The notes: a model not told the origin generated them from the sequence alone. A stretch of DNA of 6,519 bases from Caldilineaceae bacterium (GCA_015494005.1 WGCB01000284.1:1-6519); one strand, 5' to 3'. Counted from the first letter of the stretch, positions 1 to 5,801 are shown. Program-made: numbers and translations.

Positions 1-648
1 CTCGATCTTGAAGACCTGGCCTTTGGGGCCCCGGCCAAAGCTGGGAGGATCCAGGATGATGCCCTGGTATTTTCGACCCCGGCGCACCTCCCGCTGGACG
101 AACTTGAGGGCGTCGTCCACCAGCCAGCGGATGGGTCGCTCGTCCAGGCGGCTCTCCTTGGCGTTGTCCCGGGCCCAGTCCACCACGCCCTTGGCCGCGT
201 CCACGTGGACCAGGTGCGCGCCGGCCTGGCTGGCGGCCAGGGTGCTGCCCCCGGTGTAGGCGAAGAGGTTGAGGACGAAGAGATTGCGGTTGCGGGTGCG
301 GGCCATGCGCTCCCGGATCAGGCCGCGCATCCAGTCCCAGTTCTCCGCCTGCTCTGGGAAGAGGCCCAGGTGGCCGAAATCGGTCAGCTTGATCCAGAGG
401 CCTAGGTGAGCGAAGACGATGGGGAACTTGCGGGGGATGGTGCGCCGCCATTCCCACTCCCCGCCGCCGGATGGCTTGCGGTGGAAGATGGCGTCGGCCC
501 GTTTCCACTCGCCCTGGTCCAGCCGGGGCTTCCAGACGGCCTGGGGGGCCGGGCGGACCAGGCGGTAGGGGCCCACCTGTTCCAGCTTGCGTTGGTTGCC
601 GGAATCCAGCAGGATGTAGTCGCCTTCGGGCAGTTTCGCTGTGGTCAT
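1..648 (-). CDS. Class I SAM-dependent methyltransferase, COG1092/RlmI-like (3' end cut by window edge)
   Basis: N-terminal 216 codons of a gene that reads off the left edge without a stop. The ATG at 648 opens [17 protein letters not shown]. Class I methyltransferase motifs are clear: the SAM-binding loop [10 protein letters not shown] (residues 127-136), the acidic ribose-contact residue in [15 protein letters not shown] (D150), and the catalytic-type motif [17 protein letters not shown] (200-216). DPPSF followed by GRGPKG is typical of the COG1092/PF10672 group, which contains 23S rRNA methyltransferases such as RlmI and the RlmL C-terminal half. Members of this size are usually near 300 residues, so roughly a quarter is missing. 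No PUA domain precedes the catalytic domain; instead there is an N-terminal segment of about 110 residues. The substrate is therefore unassigned; rRNA is a guess from the family. Shine-Dalgarno pairing before the ATG is poor. It follows the DUF1028 gene by 151 nt and probably has its own promoter. Family is secure, specificity is not. Confidence 0.88.
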   Translation of the reverse strand, partial: MTTAKLPEGDYILLDSGNQRKLEQVGPYRLVRPAPQAVWKPRLDQGEWKRADAIFHRKPSGGGEWEWRRTIPRKFPIVFAHLGLWIKLTDFGHLGLFPEQAENWDWMRGLIRERMARTRNRNLFVLNLFAYTGGSTLAASQAGAHLVHVDAAKGVVDWARDNAKESRLDERPIRWLVDDALKFVQREVRRGRKYQGIILDPPSFGRGPKGQVFKIE

Positions 649-716
649 GGCAGGGCTCGGGCGGTGATGGTGGGGTGGGTTTGGGCCGGTCCCATGCGGG
701 GCGGCATCGAGCCTTG

Positions 717-746
717 AGTCTACCACAGCCCTTTTCCCCGGGCCAA
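717..746 (-). promoter_or_regulatory. Possible sigma70 promoter for the methyltransferase gene
   Basis: On the minus strand TTGGCC (746-741) is followed after 18 nt by TAGACT (722-717). Each hexamer matches the sigma70 consensus at four of six positions. Initiation would fall near 710, giving a leader of about 60 nt before the ATG at 648. The match is modest and could arise by chance in a 150-nt gap, although a promoter is expected here if the preceding operon terminates. Confidence 0.3.
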
Positions 747-755
747 TATGCGTCG

Positions 756-793
756 AAAACGCCCCCGAAAACGTGAGCGGACCGCCTCCTCAC
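756..793 (-). terminator. Weak candidate terminator after the DUF1028 gene
   Basis: Seven nucleotides after the DUF1028 stop the transcript carries GTGAG (793-789), an 11-nt loop and CTCAC (777-773), followed by two TTTT runs (771-768 and 759-756) separated by a G/C stretch. The stem has only 5 bp and the T runs are short, so this is a weak intrinsic terminator at best. Its position at the end of the transporter operon is what makes it plausible. Confidence 0.3.
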
Positions 794-799
794 CTGCCC

Positions 800-1477
800 C
801 TACCACTTGACCCGGCTGAAGAGCCGCAGCCCCTCCAGCCCGTACTCCTCCTGGATCTGCCGGGACTGCTCCTCCACCACCTGGTAGATGCGCCGCAGCT
901 CCCCCACCGGATCCGGGTGATCGTCCACCCGCAGGTTGTGGTACATGCGCGGGTCCGGGCTGGCCACCAGCAGGGCCGCGGACTGCTTGCCCCGCTTGTC
1001 GCCCCCGGCCGCCTGTCCCGCCTCCAGGGCCCTCAGGATGGCCTGGCTCAGCTCCGCTCCCTCCGCCCGAGCCGTCTGGAAGGCCTCCCCCATGGCCTGG
1101 AGCACCTCCGGGCCGGTGAGCATGTTGCCCGCCACGGTGAAGTGCTCCCCCTCCAGGTGCCCGGCCCAGGGCACGCAGAGCTCCCCGGTGAAGACGAAAT
1201 GGGCTGCCCGATCCACCCCGTGGAGCTGGCGCCGCTCTCGCTCCGGGTCCATCTCCAGGAGCGCGGCCAAGGCCACGGGCAGGGCCACGCCGGCCTGGAG
1301 CAGGGCCAACCCCTGGCGTCCCAGCTCCGTGTTGACCCGGGCCTGGGTAGCGATGGCCCCGTCCAGGCTGACGAACGGCACCAGGCTGCCCACGTTGGGC
1401 CGGGCCGTGGAGACCGCCACCCCGAAGCTCCCCTCCCGAGGGTCGTGGGCGGCGATGGAGAAAGTGTGCAGCTCCAT
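800..1477 (-). CDS. DUF1028 family protein (Ntn-hydrolase-like), coupled to peptide-type ABC permease
   Basis: A full-length 225-residue DUF1028 (PF06267) protein. Family signatures run in order: HTFSIAAHDPREGSFGVAVS (4-23), the GEHFTVAGNML stretch (110-120), GGDKRGKQSAALLV (158-171) and NLRVDDHPDPVGELRRI (181-197). There is no signal peptide or membrane segment, so it should be cytoplasmic. From recall, a solved member has an N-terminal-nucleophile hydrolase-like fold, which suggests amide or peptide hydrolysis, but the family's reaction is not established. T5, in the conserved TFSI motif, is a candidate nucleophile if the first four residues were removed; that is inference. The ATG at 1477-1475 shares one base with the upstream permease stop (TGATG), and a perfect AAGGAGG (1490-1484) sits 6 nt before it inside the permease's last codons. 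The two genes are therefore very likely translationally coupled, and the protein may process what the importer brings in. The frame stays open far upstream, but start and ribosome site are unambiguous. Confidence 0.93.
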   Translation of the reverse strand: MELHTFSIAAHDPREGSFGVAVSTARPNVGSLVPFVSLDGAIATQARVNTELGRQGLALLQAGVALPVALAALLEMDPERERRQLHGVDRAAHFVFTGELCVPWAGHLEGEHFTVAGNMLTGPEVLQAMGEAFQTARAEGAELSQAILRALEAGQAAGGDKRGKQSAALLVASPDPRMYHNLRVDDHPDPVGELRRIYQVVEEQSRQIQEEYGLEGLRLFSRVKW

Positions 1478-2391
1478 CAGTGACCTCCTTCTTCCTGTTC
1501 GTATTCCCGCACGTCGAAGATGTCCCGCAGCGCATCCCCCAGGAAGTTGATGCTGAGCACGGTCAGGGTGATGGCCAGGCCGGGGAAGACCGCCAGCCAC
1601 CAGCCCCGGGAGATGAAGGTTCGGGAGTCGCTGAGGATCAGGCCCCAGGTGGGGGTGCTGGGCTTCACGCCCAGGCCCAGGAAGGAGAGGCCGGCCTCGG
1701 CCAGGATGGCGTAGGAGACGCTCACCGTGGCCTGGACGATGACCGGCGCGGTGGCGTTGGGGAGGATGTGCCGCCAGAGGATGCGGGCATCCGATGCCCC
1801 CAACGCCCGGGCCGAGAGCACGTACTCCCGCTCCCGAATGGAGAGAACCATGCCCCGCACCACCCGGGCGAAATCGTCCAGGAAGGCCAGGGTGACGGCG
1901 ATGATCACGTTCTCCAGCCCTGTCCCGAAGACGGCCACCAGGTAGACTGCGATGATGAAGTTGGGAAAGGCCCACTGGAGGTCGATGTAGCGCATGATGA
2001 TGTTGTCGATCCAGCCGCCGTAGTAGCCGGCCAGGAGCCCCAGGAACACGCCGATCACCGAGGAGAGCAGCACGGTGGAGACGCCCACGAAGAGGGAGAT
2101 GCGGGCGCCGAAGACGATGCGGCTGAAGAGATCCCGGCCCAGGTCGTCCGTCCCCAGGAGGTGGGCCAGGGAGGGCGCCTCCAGGAACTCGAAGTCCTGG
2201 GCGTTGGGATCGTAGGGGGCGATGGCCGGCGCGAAGAGGGCGCCGATCACCAGGAGGAGCAGGAAGCTCAGCCCCAGGACGGCTGGTTTGCTGCGCCACA
2301 GCGTTCGCAGCCAACCCCAGCTGGAGCGGCGGCGGGGTGTGGTTTCGACCAGGCTGCCCGGCAGGGGCAGGGAGTCGGTGGTTTCGGTCAA
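1477..2391 (-). CDS. ABC transporter permease, DppC/OppC type
   Basis: A 304-residue inner-membrane subunit of a peptide/nickel-class (Dpp/Opp) ABC importer; with the DppB-like partner it would form the translocation channel. An OppC N-terminal segment comes first, with a membrane helix at about 36-56 ending in FAPAIAPYDP. The hallmark HLLGTDDLGRDLFSRIVFGA (77-96) follows, then five further hydrophobic segments (about 97-123, 130-152, 158-175, 213-240, 264-287). The cytoplasmic coupling (EAA) loop is SARALGASDARILWRHILPN (193-212), with the conserved G198 and the I-L-P end. Length is normal for the family. The start is TTG, chosen because GAGGAG lies 6 nt upstream and no ATG in frame offers a full N-terminus. 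It lies 90 nt after the other permease and overlaps the DUF1028 start by one base. Family is certain; the substrate cannot be read from the sequence, so I give no gene symbol. Confidence 0.95.
   Translation of the reverse strand: MTETTDSLPLPGSLVETTPRRRSSWGWLRTLWRSKPAVLGLSFLLLLVIGALFAPAIAPYDPNAQDFEFLEAPSLAHLLGTDDLGRDLFSRIVFGARISLFVGVSTVLLSSVIGVFLGLLAGYYGGWIDNIIMRYIDLQWAFPNFIIAVYLVAVFGTGLENVIIAVTLAFLDDFARVVRGMVLSIREREYVLSARALGASDARILWRHILPNATAPVIVQATVSVSYAILAEAGLSFLGLGVKPSTPTWGLILSDSRTFISRGWWLAVFPGLAITLTVLSINFLGDALRDIFDVREYEQEEGGH
1484..1490 (-). promoter_or_regulatory. Ribosome binding site of the DUF1028 gene, inside the permease 3' end
   Basis: AAGGAGG on the minus strand, 6 nt before the ATG at 1477. 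Most of it is encoded by the two glycine codons GGA GGT near the permease C-terminus (G302, G303). It fixes the DUF1028 start within a very long open frame and supports coupled translation. Confidence 0.85.
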
Positions 2392-2397
2392 GGGCTT

Positions 2398-2403
2398 CTC
2401 CTC
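2398..2403 (-). promoter_or_regulatory. Ribosome binding site supporting a TTG start
   Basis: GAGGAG on the minus strand, 6 nt before the TTG at 2391-2389. This spacing, together with a permease N-terminus of the expected length, decides the non-ATG start of the DppC-type gene. Confidence 0.7.
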
Positions 2404-2481
2404 GTTGAATAGGCGAGGCTGACTGGGCGAAGCTGCATGGCGAGCTGCCCGTCCCCGCGCAAGGCCGCCAGGCAGGGGAAG

Positions 2482-3429
2482 CTACCCCTCGTAGCGGATG
2501 CGGGGGTCGATGACGGTGTAGAGCACGTCCACCAGCAGGTTGGTGAAGACGAAGATCACCGCGACCACCAGGATGGCCCCCTGGACCACCGGGTAGTCCC
2601 GGTTCAGGATGCCCTGGATGAGCACCCGGCCCAGCCCCTTGATGGCGAAGACGTTCTCCACGATCACCGCGCCGGACATGAGCAGGGCGAAGGCGATGCC
2701 CATGACCGTCACCACCGGGATCAGGGCGTTCTTCAGGGCGTGCCGGAAGACGATGCTCTGTTCCGTGAGCCCCTTGGCCCGGGCCACTTTGATGTACTCG
2801 GAGTTCAGCACCTCCAGCATGGCCGAGCGGGTCATCCGAGCCACGATGGCGGAGAATGGCGTCCCCGCGGCGATGGCCGGCAGGATCAGGTGGGAGAACC
2901 AGGGCCAGAATCCTTTGGAGAGGGGCACGTAGCCGATGGCTGGCAGCCACTGGAGGTTCACCGCGAAGACGATGATCAGCAGGATGCCCAGCCAGAAATC
3001 GGGCATGCTCAGGCCCAGGAAGGCAAAGAAGGTGAAGGCGTGATCCAGGGCGGAGTTCTTGCGCACTGCGGAGACGATGCCAGCGCTGATGGCCAGGATC
3101 AGGGAGATGACGAAGGCTAGCCCGGCCAGGGAGAGGGTGCGGGGGAAGGCCTCGGCGATGATGCGGCTCACCGAGACGTTGCTGCCGTAGATGGAGTTGC
3201 CCAGATCCCCCTGGGCCATGCGCCCCATCCAGAGGAAGTACTGGATGTACATGGGGCGGTCCAGGCCGAACTTGCGCCGCAGCTCGTCCGCGGCCTGGGG
3301 ATCCACGTCCGCCAGCATGGCCCGGAAGGGATCCCCAGGCACGGCCCGCAGCATGAAGAAGACCAGGGTGGCCACGGCCCAGATGACGATGACGGCTGAG
3401 ATTGTGCGTCGGATCAGGTAGCGTGTCAT
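2482..3429 (-). CDS. ABC transporter permease, DppB/OppB type
   Basis: A 315-residue inner-membrane permease of the Dpp/Opp class. It begins with the usual MTRYLIRRTIS followed by a membrane helix (about 9-29) and the family hallmark RAVPGDPFRAML (28-39). FGLDRPMYIQYFLWMGRMAQGDLG (54-77) matches the periplasmic segment typical of DppB proteins. Further hydrophobic segments lie near 98-121, 132-157, 180-197, 236-258 and 284-305. The ATPase-contacting loop EYIKVARAKGLTEQSIVFRH (211-230) leads into ALKNALIPVV, which carries the family's A-x-x-x-G and I-P signatures. The C-terminus DVLYTVIDPRIRYEG is also typical. The ATG at 3429 is clear from homology, yet no Shine-Dalgarno sequence precedes it: the 20 nt upstream are C-rich. 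It follows the binding-protein gene after a 196-nt repetitive gap, so its expression may be set separately from the receptor's. The class is certain, the substrate is unknown. Confidence 0.95.
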   Translation of the reverse strand: MTRYLIRRTISAVIVIWAVATLVFFMLRAVPGDPFRAMLADVDPQAADELRRKFGLDRPMYIQYFLWMGRMAQGDLGNSIYGSNVSVSRIIAEAFPRTLSLAGLAFVISLILAISAGIVSAVRKNSALDHAFTFFAFLGLSMPDFWLGILLIIVFAVNLQWLPAIGYVPLSKGFWPWFSHLILPAIAAGTPFSAIVARMTRSAMLEVLNSEYIKVARAKGLTEQSIVFRHALKNALIPVVTVMGIAFALLMSGAVIVENVFAIKGLGRVLIQGILNRDYPVVQGAILVVAVIFVFTNLLVDVLYTVIDPRIRYEG

Positions 3430-3552
3430 GGTAGGTGGCTGGATAGTTGGGTGGCTGGCTGGGTGGATTGGGCGAATGGAGAGTAGAGATTGGCGATTGG
3501 AGAGAGCAGAGATTGGAGAGATTGGAGACTGGAGAGTGGGAGAGTAGGAGAG
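3430..3552 (-). promoter_or_regulatory. CU-rich, G-poor tract upstream of the DppB-type gene; candidate Rho-loading (rut) region
   Basis: By hand count the transcribed strand here has about 61 C and only about 7 G in 123 nt, dominated by UCUCC and CCAAUC units with many YC dinucleotides. Known Rho-utilisation sites are long, C-rich, G-poor and unstructured with YC dimers, and this tract fits that description. It is untranslated, lying between the binding-protein stop and the permease ATG. Rho itself is encoded about 2.4 kb upstream. The composition is seen directly; the function is inference. It could equally be a simple-sequence expansion of a repeat common in this genome. Confidence 0.4.
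3488..3550. repeat. Degenerate tandem GATTGGAGA-type simple repeat
   Basis: On the plus strand GATTGGAGA occurs at 3495-3503, 3511-3519 and 3520-3528, the last two being perfect head-to-tail 9-mers. Around them are degraded relatives: GATTGGC at 3488-3494, then CTGGAGAG, TGGGAGAG and TAGGAGAG up to 3550. The tract is almost pure purine apart from TT steps. Its reverse-complement relatives lie at 3578-3617, so the two blocks are imperfect inverted copies of one motif family. Confidence 0.75.
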
Positions 3553-3577
3553 ACGCCCACATCACCCTGACGCTACC

Positions 3578-3617
3578 CCCAATCTCCCAATCACCCAATC
3601 TCCTAGTCTCCTAACCT
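3578..3617. repeat. Five tandem octamers, CCCAATCT type
   Basis: Plus-strand units are CCCAATCT (3578-3585), CCCAATCA (3586-3593), CCCAATCT (3594-3601), CCTAGTCT (3602-3609) and CCTAACCT (3610-3617), in strict 8-nt register. In the transcript they read as AGATTGGG-like units beginning 9 nt after the binding-protein stop. AGTCTCC (3605-3611) is an exact inverse of GGAGACT (3524-3530), and the pairing extends with one bulge to GGAGA/TCTCC, so a long hairpin between the two repeat blocks is possible. Confidence 0.8.
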
Positions 3618-3625
3618 CCCCCTAC

Positions 3626-5446
3626 TCACCCTTCGATCGTCGTCCGGTCCAGGTCCACCAGGCCGGGGATGCGACTCACGGCCGGGTAGTTGACCTCCTT
3701 GCGATAGACCAGGATATCCAGCGGGTGGAAGAGGAAGGCCGCTGCCACCTTGTTGGAGGTGATGGCGTTGGCCCGCTGGACCAGCTCCTTGCGCTTGTCC
3801 AGGTTCGTCTCCACCCGTTCCATCTCCACCAGCTCGTCTACCTCCGCGTCGGAGAAGTAGCCGAAGGGCATGTCCTCGGGCCGGTTGGGGCCGTTGAACT
3901 TGGAGCTGGTCTGCATCCAGTCCACCAGGGCGTCGTCCGGGTCGTAGTCCCCGCCGCTGCCGATGCGCAGCATGTCGTAGTCCATGCTGTCGAAGAGGTC
4001 GATCATCACCGGGAAGTCCTTGATGTCCAGCTCCACCTCGATGTTCAGGTTCTTCTTGAGGATGTCCACCAGGATCTCCCCTTCCCGCTTGCCGGCCGGG
4101 GTGACCATGAGCTTCAAGGGCGGGAAACCCTCCCCGTTGGGGTAGCCGCCGTCTGCCAGGAGCCGCTGGGCCTCAGCCAGGTCGAAGCGCTGCTCGCTGG
4201 TGTCGTTGATGCCCGTGTCGAAGAAGAAGCGCATGGCCGGGTTGATGGTCCCGAAGGCGGGCTGACCTCGGCCAAAAAGGGCCCGCTTGATCAGATCCTC
4301 CCGGTCGATGGCCTTGGCGATGGCCAGGCGCACCATGAAGCCCGGCTCCTTCTTCAGCTCCTCCACCGGCTTGTTGAAGTCCGGGACCACGTAGGGCTCC
4401 CGATGGGGGTTGAGCCAGAGGGCCTGGAAGCCCGGCCCGGTGATCTGGGAGACCACCAGATCCGGGTTGGACTCGAAGCGGTCGATGAGCTCCGCGGCCG
4501 GCGCGTTCCCGCCGATGAGCTGGATGTCCCCGGCCTCGATGGCCGCGGCCAGGGGCTCCGGCTCGGGGATGGGGATGATGGTCACCTTGTCCAGCTTGGG
4601 CCGTTCCGGGTCGTAGTAGTCCTCGAAGCGCTCCAGGACCACGCCCTGGCCCAGTTGATGCTCCACCACCTTGAAGGGCCCGGTCCCCACCGGGGTGAGG
4701 CCGTACTGCTCCGTGCCCATCTCCTCCAGGGCCCGCTTGTTGACGATGGTCATGGCCCGGCCGCTGGAGCGCTCCAGGGTCTTCACCAGCAAGGAGGCCT
4801 GGGGCTTGGCGAGGATGATCTTGATGGTCAGGTCATCGATCTTCTGGATCTCCTCCATGTTGGCCAGCACCCGGGAGTGGATGGACTGCTCCGGGTCCTT
4901 GGAGCGGTTGAAGGTGAAGATCACGTCGTCCGCGCTGAAGGGATCGCCGTTGTGGAAGGTCACCCCCTCCCGCAGATGGAAGGTCCACTCCAGGCCGTCG
5001 TCCGACGGCTCCCAGTCCACGGCCAGATCCCCCTCCGCCACCAGGTCCGGGTTGATGTGGGTCAGCCCGCCCAGCACGTTGGAGGTGATCTGGAACTGGA
5101 GCACCTGGTTGATCTGGGCCGGATCCAGGGTGCGGATCTCGCCGGTTCCTGCCCAGCCAGCTCGCAGCTCACCGCCAGGCCGGGCCGCCTCCTGGGGAGC
5201 CGGGGCCTGGCCGGCCTCTTCCCCGGCGGTGGGGGGCGCGGGGGCCGTGCAGGCGGCCAGCACGTCGGTCATGGTCAGGATGCCAGCGGCGGCCATCAAG
5301 CGCAGCACGGCCCGGCGGCTCATGCGGGGCCCTCGCAGCTCCTCTTTCTTCAGGCCGAACAGGGGATCCTTGGGATCGAAATCGTACGCCCATCGCAGCA
5401 TTTCCCGGACTTTCTTACGCATCTGTTTGTCGAGCCTCTGGAACAT
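3626..5446 (-). CDS. ABC transporter substrate-binding lipoprotein, family 5 (peptide/nickel type), Tat-like signal
   Basis: A 606-residue extracytoplasmic receptor of the SBP_bac_5 (PF00496) family that would deliver a peptide or similar solute to the two permeases encoded next. Signatures: EWTFHLREGVTFHNGDPFSA (153-172) with ADDVIFTFNR after it, TPVGTGPFKV (251-260), RLAIAKAIDREDLIKRALFG (373-392), and YDPDDALVDW near the C-terminal lobe (501-510). The export signal is SRRAVLRLMAAAGI (43-56), with twin arginines at 44-45, then a lipobox DVLAAC with C66 as the probable lipidated residue, then a flexible A/P/E linker. Forty-one residues precede the SRR motif, which is unusually long. I chose the ATG at 5446 because AAGGAGA stands 5-6 nt upstream; a GTG at 5569 would add 41 residues without support, and an ATG at 5323 would give a standard 565-residue lipoprotein. 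It is the first gene of the operon, behind a strong promoter. Ligand identity cannot be inferred. Confidence 0.94.
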   Translation of the reverse strand: MFQRLDKQMRKKVREMLRWAYDFDPKDPLFGLKKEELRGPRMSRRAVLRLMAAAGILTMTDVLAACTAPAPPTAGEEAGQAPAPQEAARPGGELRAGWAGTGEIRTLDPAQINQVLQFQITSNVLGGLTHINPDLVAEGDLAVDWEPSDDGLEWTFHLREGVTFHNGDPFSADDVIFTFNRSKDPEQSIHSRVLANMEEIQKIDDLTIKIILAKPQASLLVKTLERSSGRAMTIVNKRALEEMGTEQYGLTPVGTGPFKVVEHQLGQGVVLERFEDYYDPERPKLDKVTIIPIPEPEPLAAAIEAGDIQLIGGNAPAAELIDRFESNPDLVVSQITGPGFQALWLNPHREPYVVPDFNKPVEELKKEPGFMVRLAIAKAIDREDLIKRALFGRGQPAFGTINPAMRFFFDTGINDTSEQRFDLAEAQRLLADGGYPNGEGFPPLKLMVTPAGKREGEILVDILKKNLNIEVELDIKDFPVMIDLFDSMDYDMLRIGSGGDYDPDDALVDWMQTSSKFNGPNRPEDMPFGYFSDAEVDELVEMERVETNLDKRKELVQRANAITSNKVAAAFLFHPLDILVYRKEVNYPAVSRIPGLVDLDRTTIEG

Positions 5447-5772
5447 CTGGGTCTCCTTTCCTGTGGGTATGGGGTGTGAGAACACGTCCTGAACGGTGCA
5501 GAAGGGCAAGGCGAGGTGCAGGGGAATTTCGCTGCGGCGATCCCAGGGCAGGGAGACACAGGGTGCCACGCCCGGGCGGTGAGCCGCTCAGAGGGGACCA
5601 CACGATGACAGAACGATCGGGAGACGGGTCAAAAAAACAGGCTGAGGGGGAACGCACGGACTGGGCAGCAAAACCGGTAAAGGAGGACGGCCAAGAAAAA
5701 CGCCAGCCTTCGGGGACCGGTTCGCTAGCGCCGGAAACTGGACGGACGACGGGGGTGAAACACGATGGCTAA
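5447..5772 (-). promoter_or_regulatory. Long C-rich leader of the transporter operon (about 320 nt, no gene seen)
   Basis: This stretch separates the promoter at 5801-5773 from the binding-protein ATG. A hand count of 5461-5760 gives about 119 C and 70 G on the transcribed strand, against balanced C and G in a sample of the adjacent coding sequence. It carries C runs, two U runs (5700-5696 and 5637-5631) and little strong secondary structure. A short dyad, TGAGC-C-GCTCA (5580-5590), could be a protein site but may be chance. AAGGAGA at 5458-5452 is the ribosome site of the receptor gene. I recognise no riboswitch. The skew suggests a possible Rho-loading leader. Confidence 0.5.
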
Positions 5773-5801
5773 GGTATACACCGATTTCCAGAGGTTGTCA
5801 A
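5773..5801 (-). promoter_or_regulatory. Sigma70-type promoter of the transporter operon
   Basis: On the minus strand a perfect -35 box TTGACA (5801-5796) and a -10 box TATACC (5778-5773, four of six consensus positions) are separated by exactly 17 nt. Transcription would start near 5766. It lies between the rho terminator and the binding-protein gene, with the -35 box only a few bases past the terminator's T run. This is the strongest promoter match I see in the window. Confidence 0.75.

Noticed and set aside
773..2412. Plus-strand frames of 204-310 codons opposite the DUF1028 and DppC-type genes
   Set aside because: Shadows of the minus-strand genes; no recognisable domains and no ribosome sites of note.
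800..3598. A 932-codon minus-strand open frame running through both permease genes into the DUF1028 gene
   Set aside because: Only its last 225 codons match a family. The upstream part is the wrong frame of two clear permeases plus repeat DNA, and the DUF1028 gene has its own AAGGAGG and ATG.
3488..3617. A CRISPR array or insertion-sequence end in the repetitive gap
   Set aside because: Units are 7-9 nt with no spacers, and there is no transposase or target duplication, so this is simple-sequence DNA.
3725..5479. A 584-codon plus-strand open frame antisense to the receptor gene
   Set aside because: The translation is rich in H, V, L, D and G without domain motifs, as expected opposite a GC-rich coding frame. 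The minus strand encodes a full SBP_bac_5 protein.
5590..5635. A second promoter in the leader (TTGACC, 16 nt, TGTCAT)
   Set aside because: The -10 match is poor and the T run makes the -35-like word unremarkable; the promoter at 5801-5773 is much better.
5605..5772. A 55-codon plus-strand frame (MTERSGDGSKKQAEG...) with GAGGGG upstream
   Set aside because: Only about 56% of its third positions are G or C, far below the real genes. It lies antisense to the operon leader, has no recognised promoter or family, and its A-rich codons are simply the complement of U runs. Conservation in relatives would reopen the question.
5447..5772. A known riboswitch or T-box in the long leader
   Set aside because: I could not find any conserved core or strong multi-stem fold by eye; a covariance-model search would be decisive.
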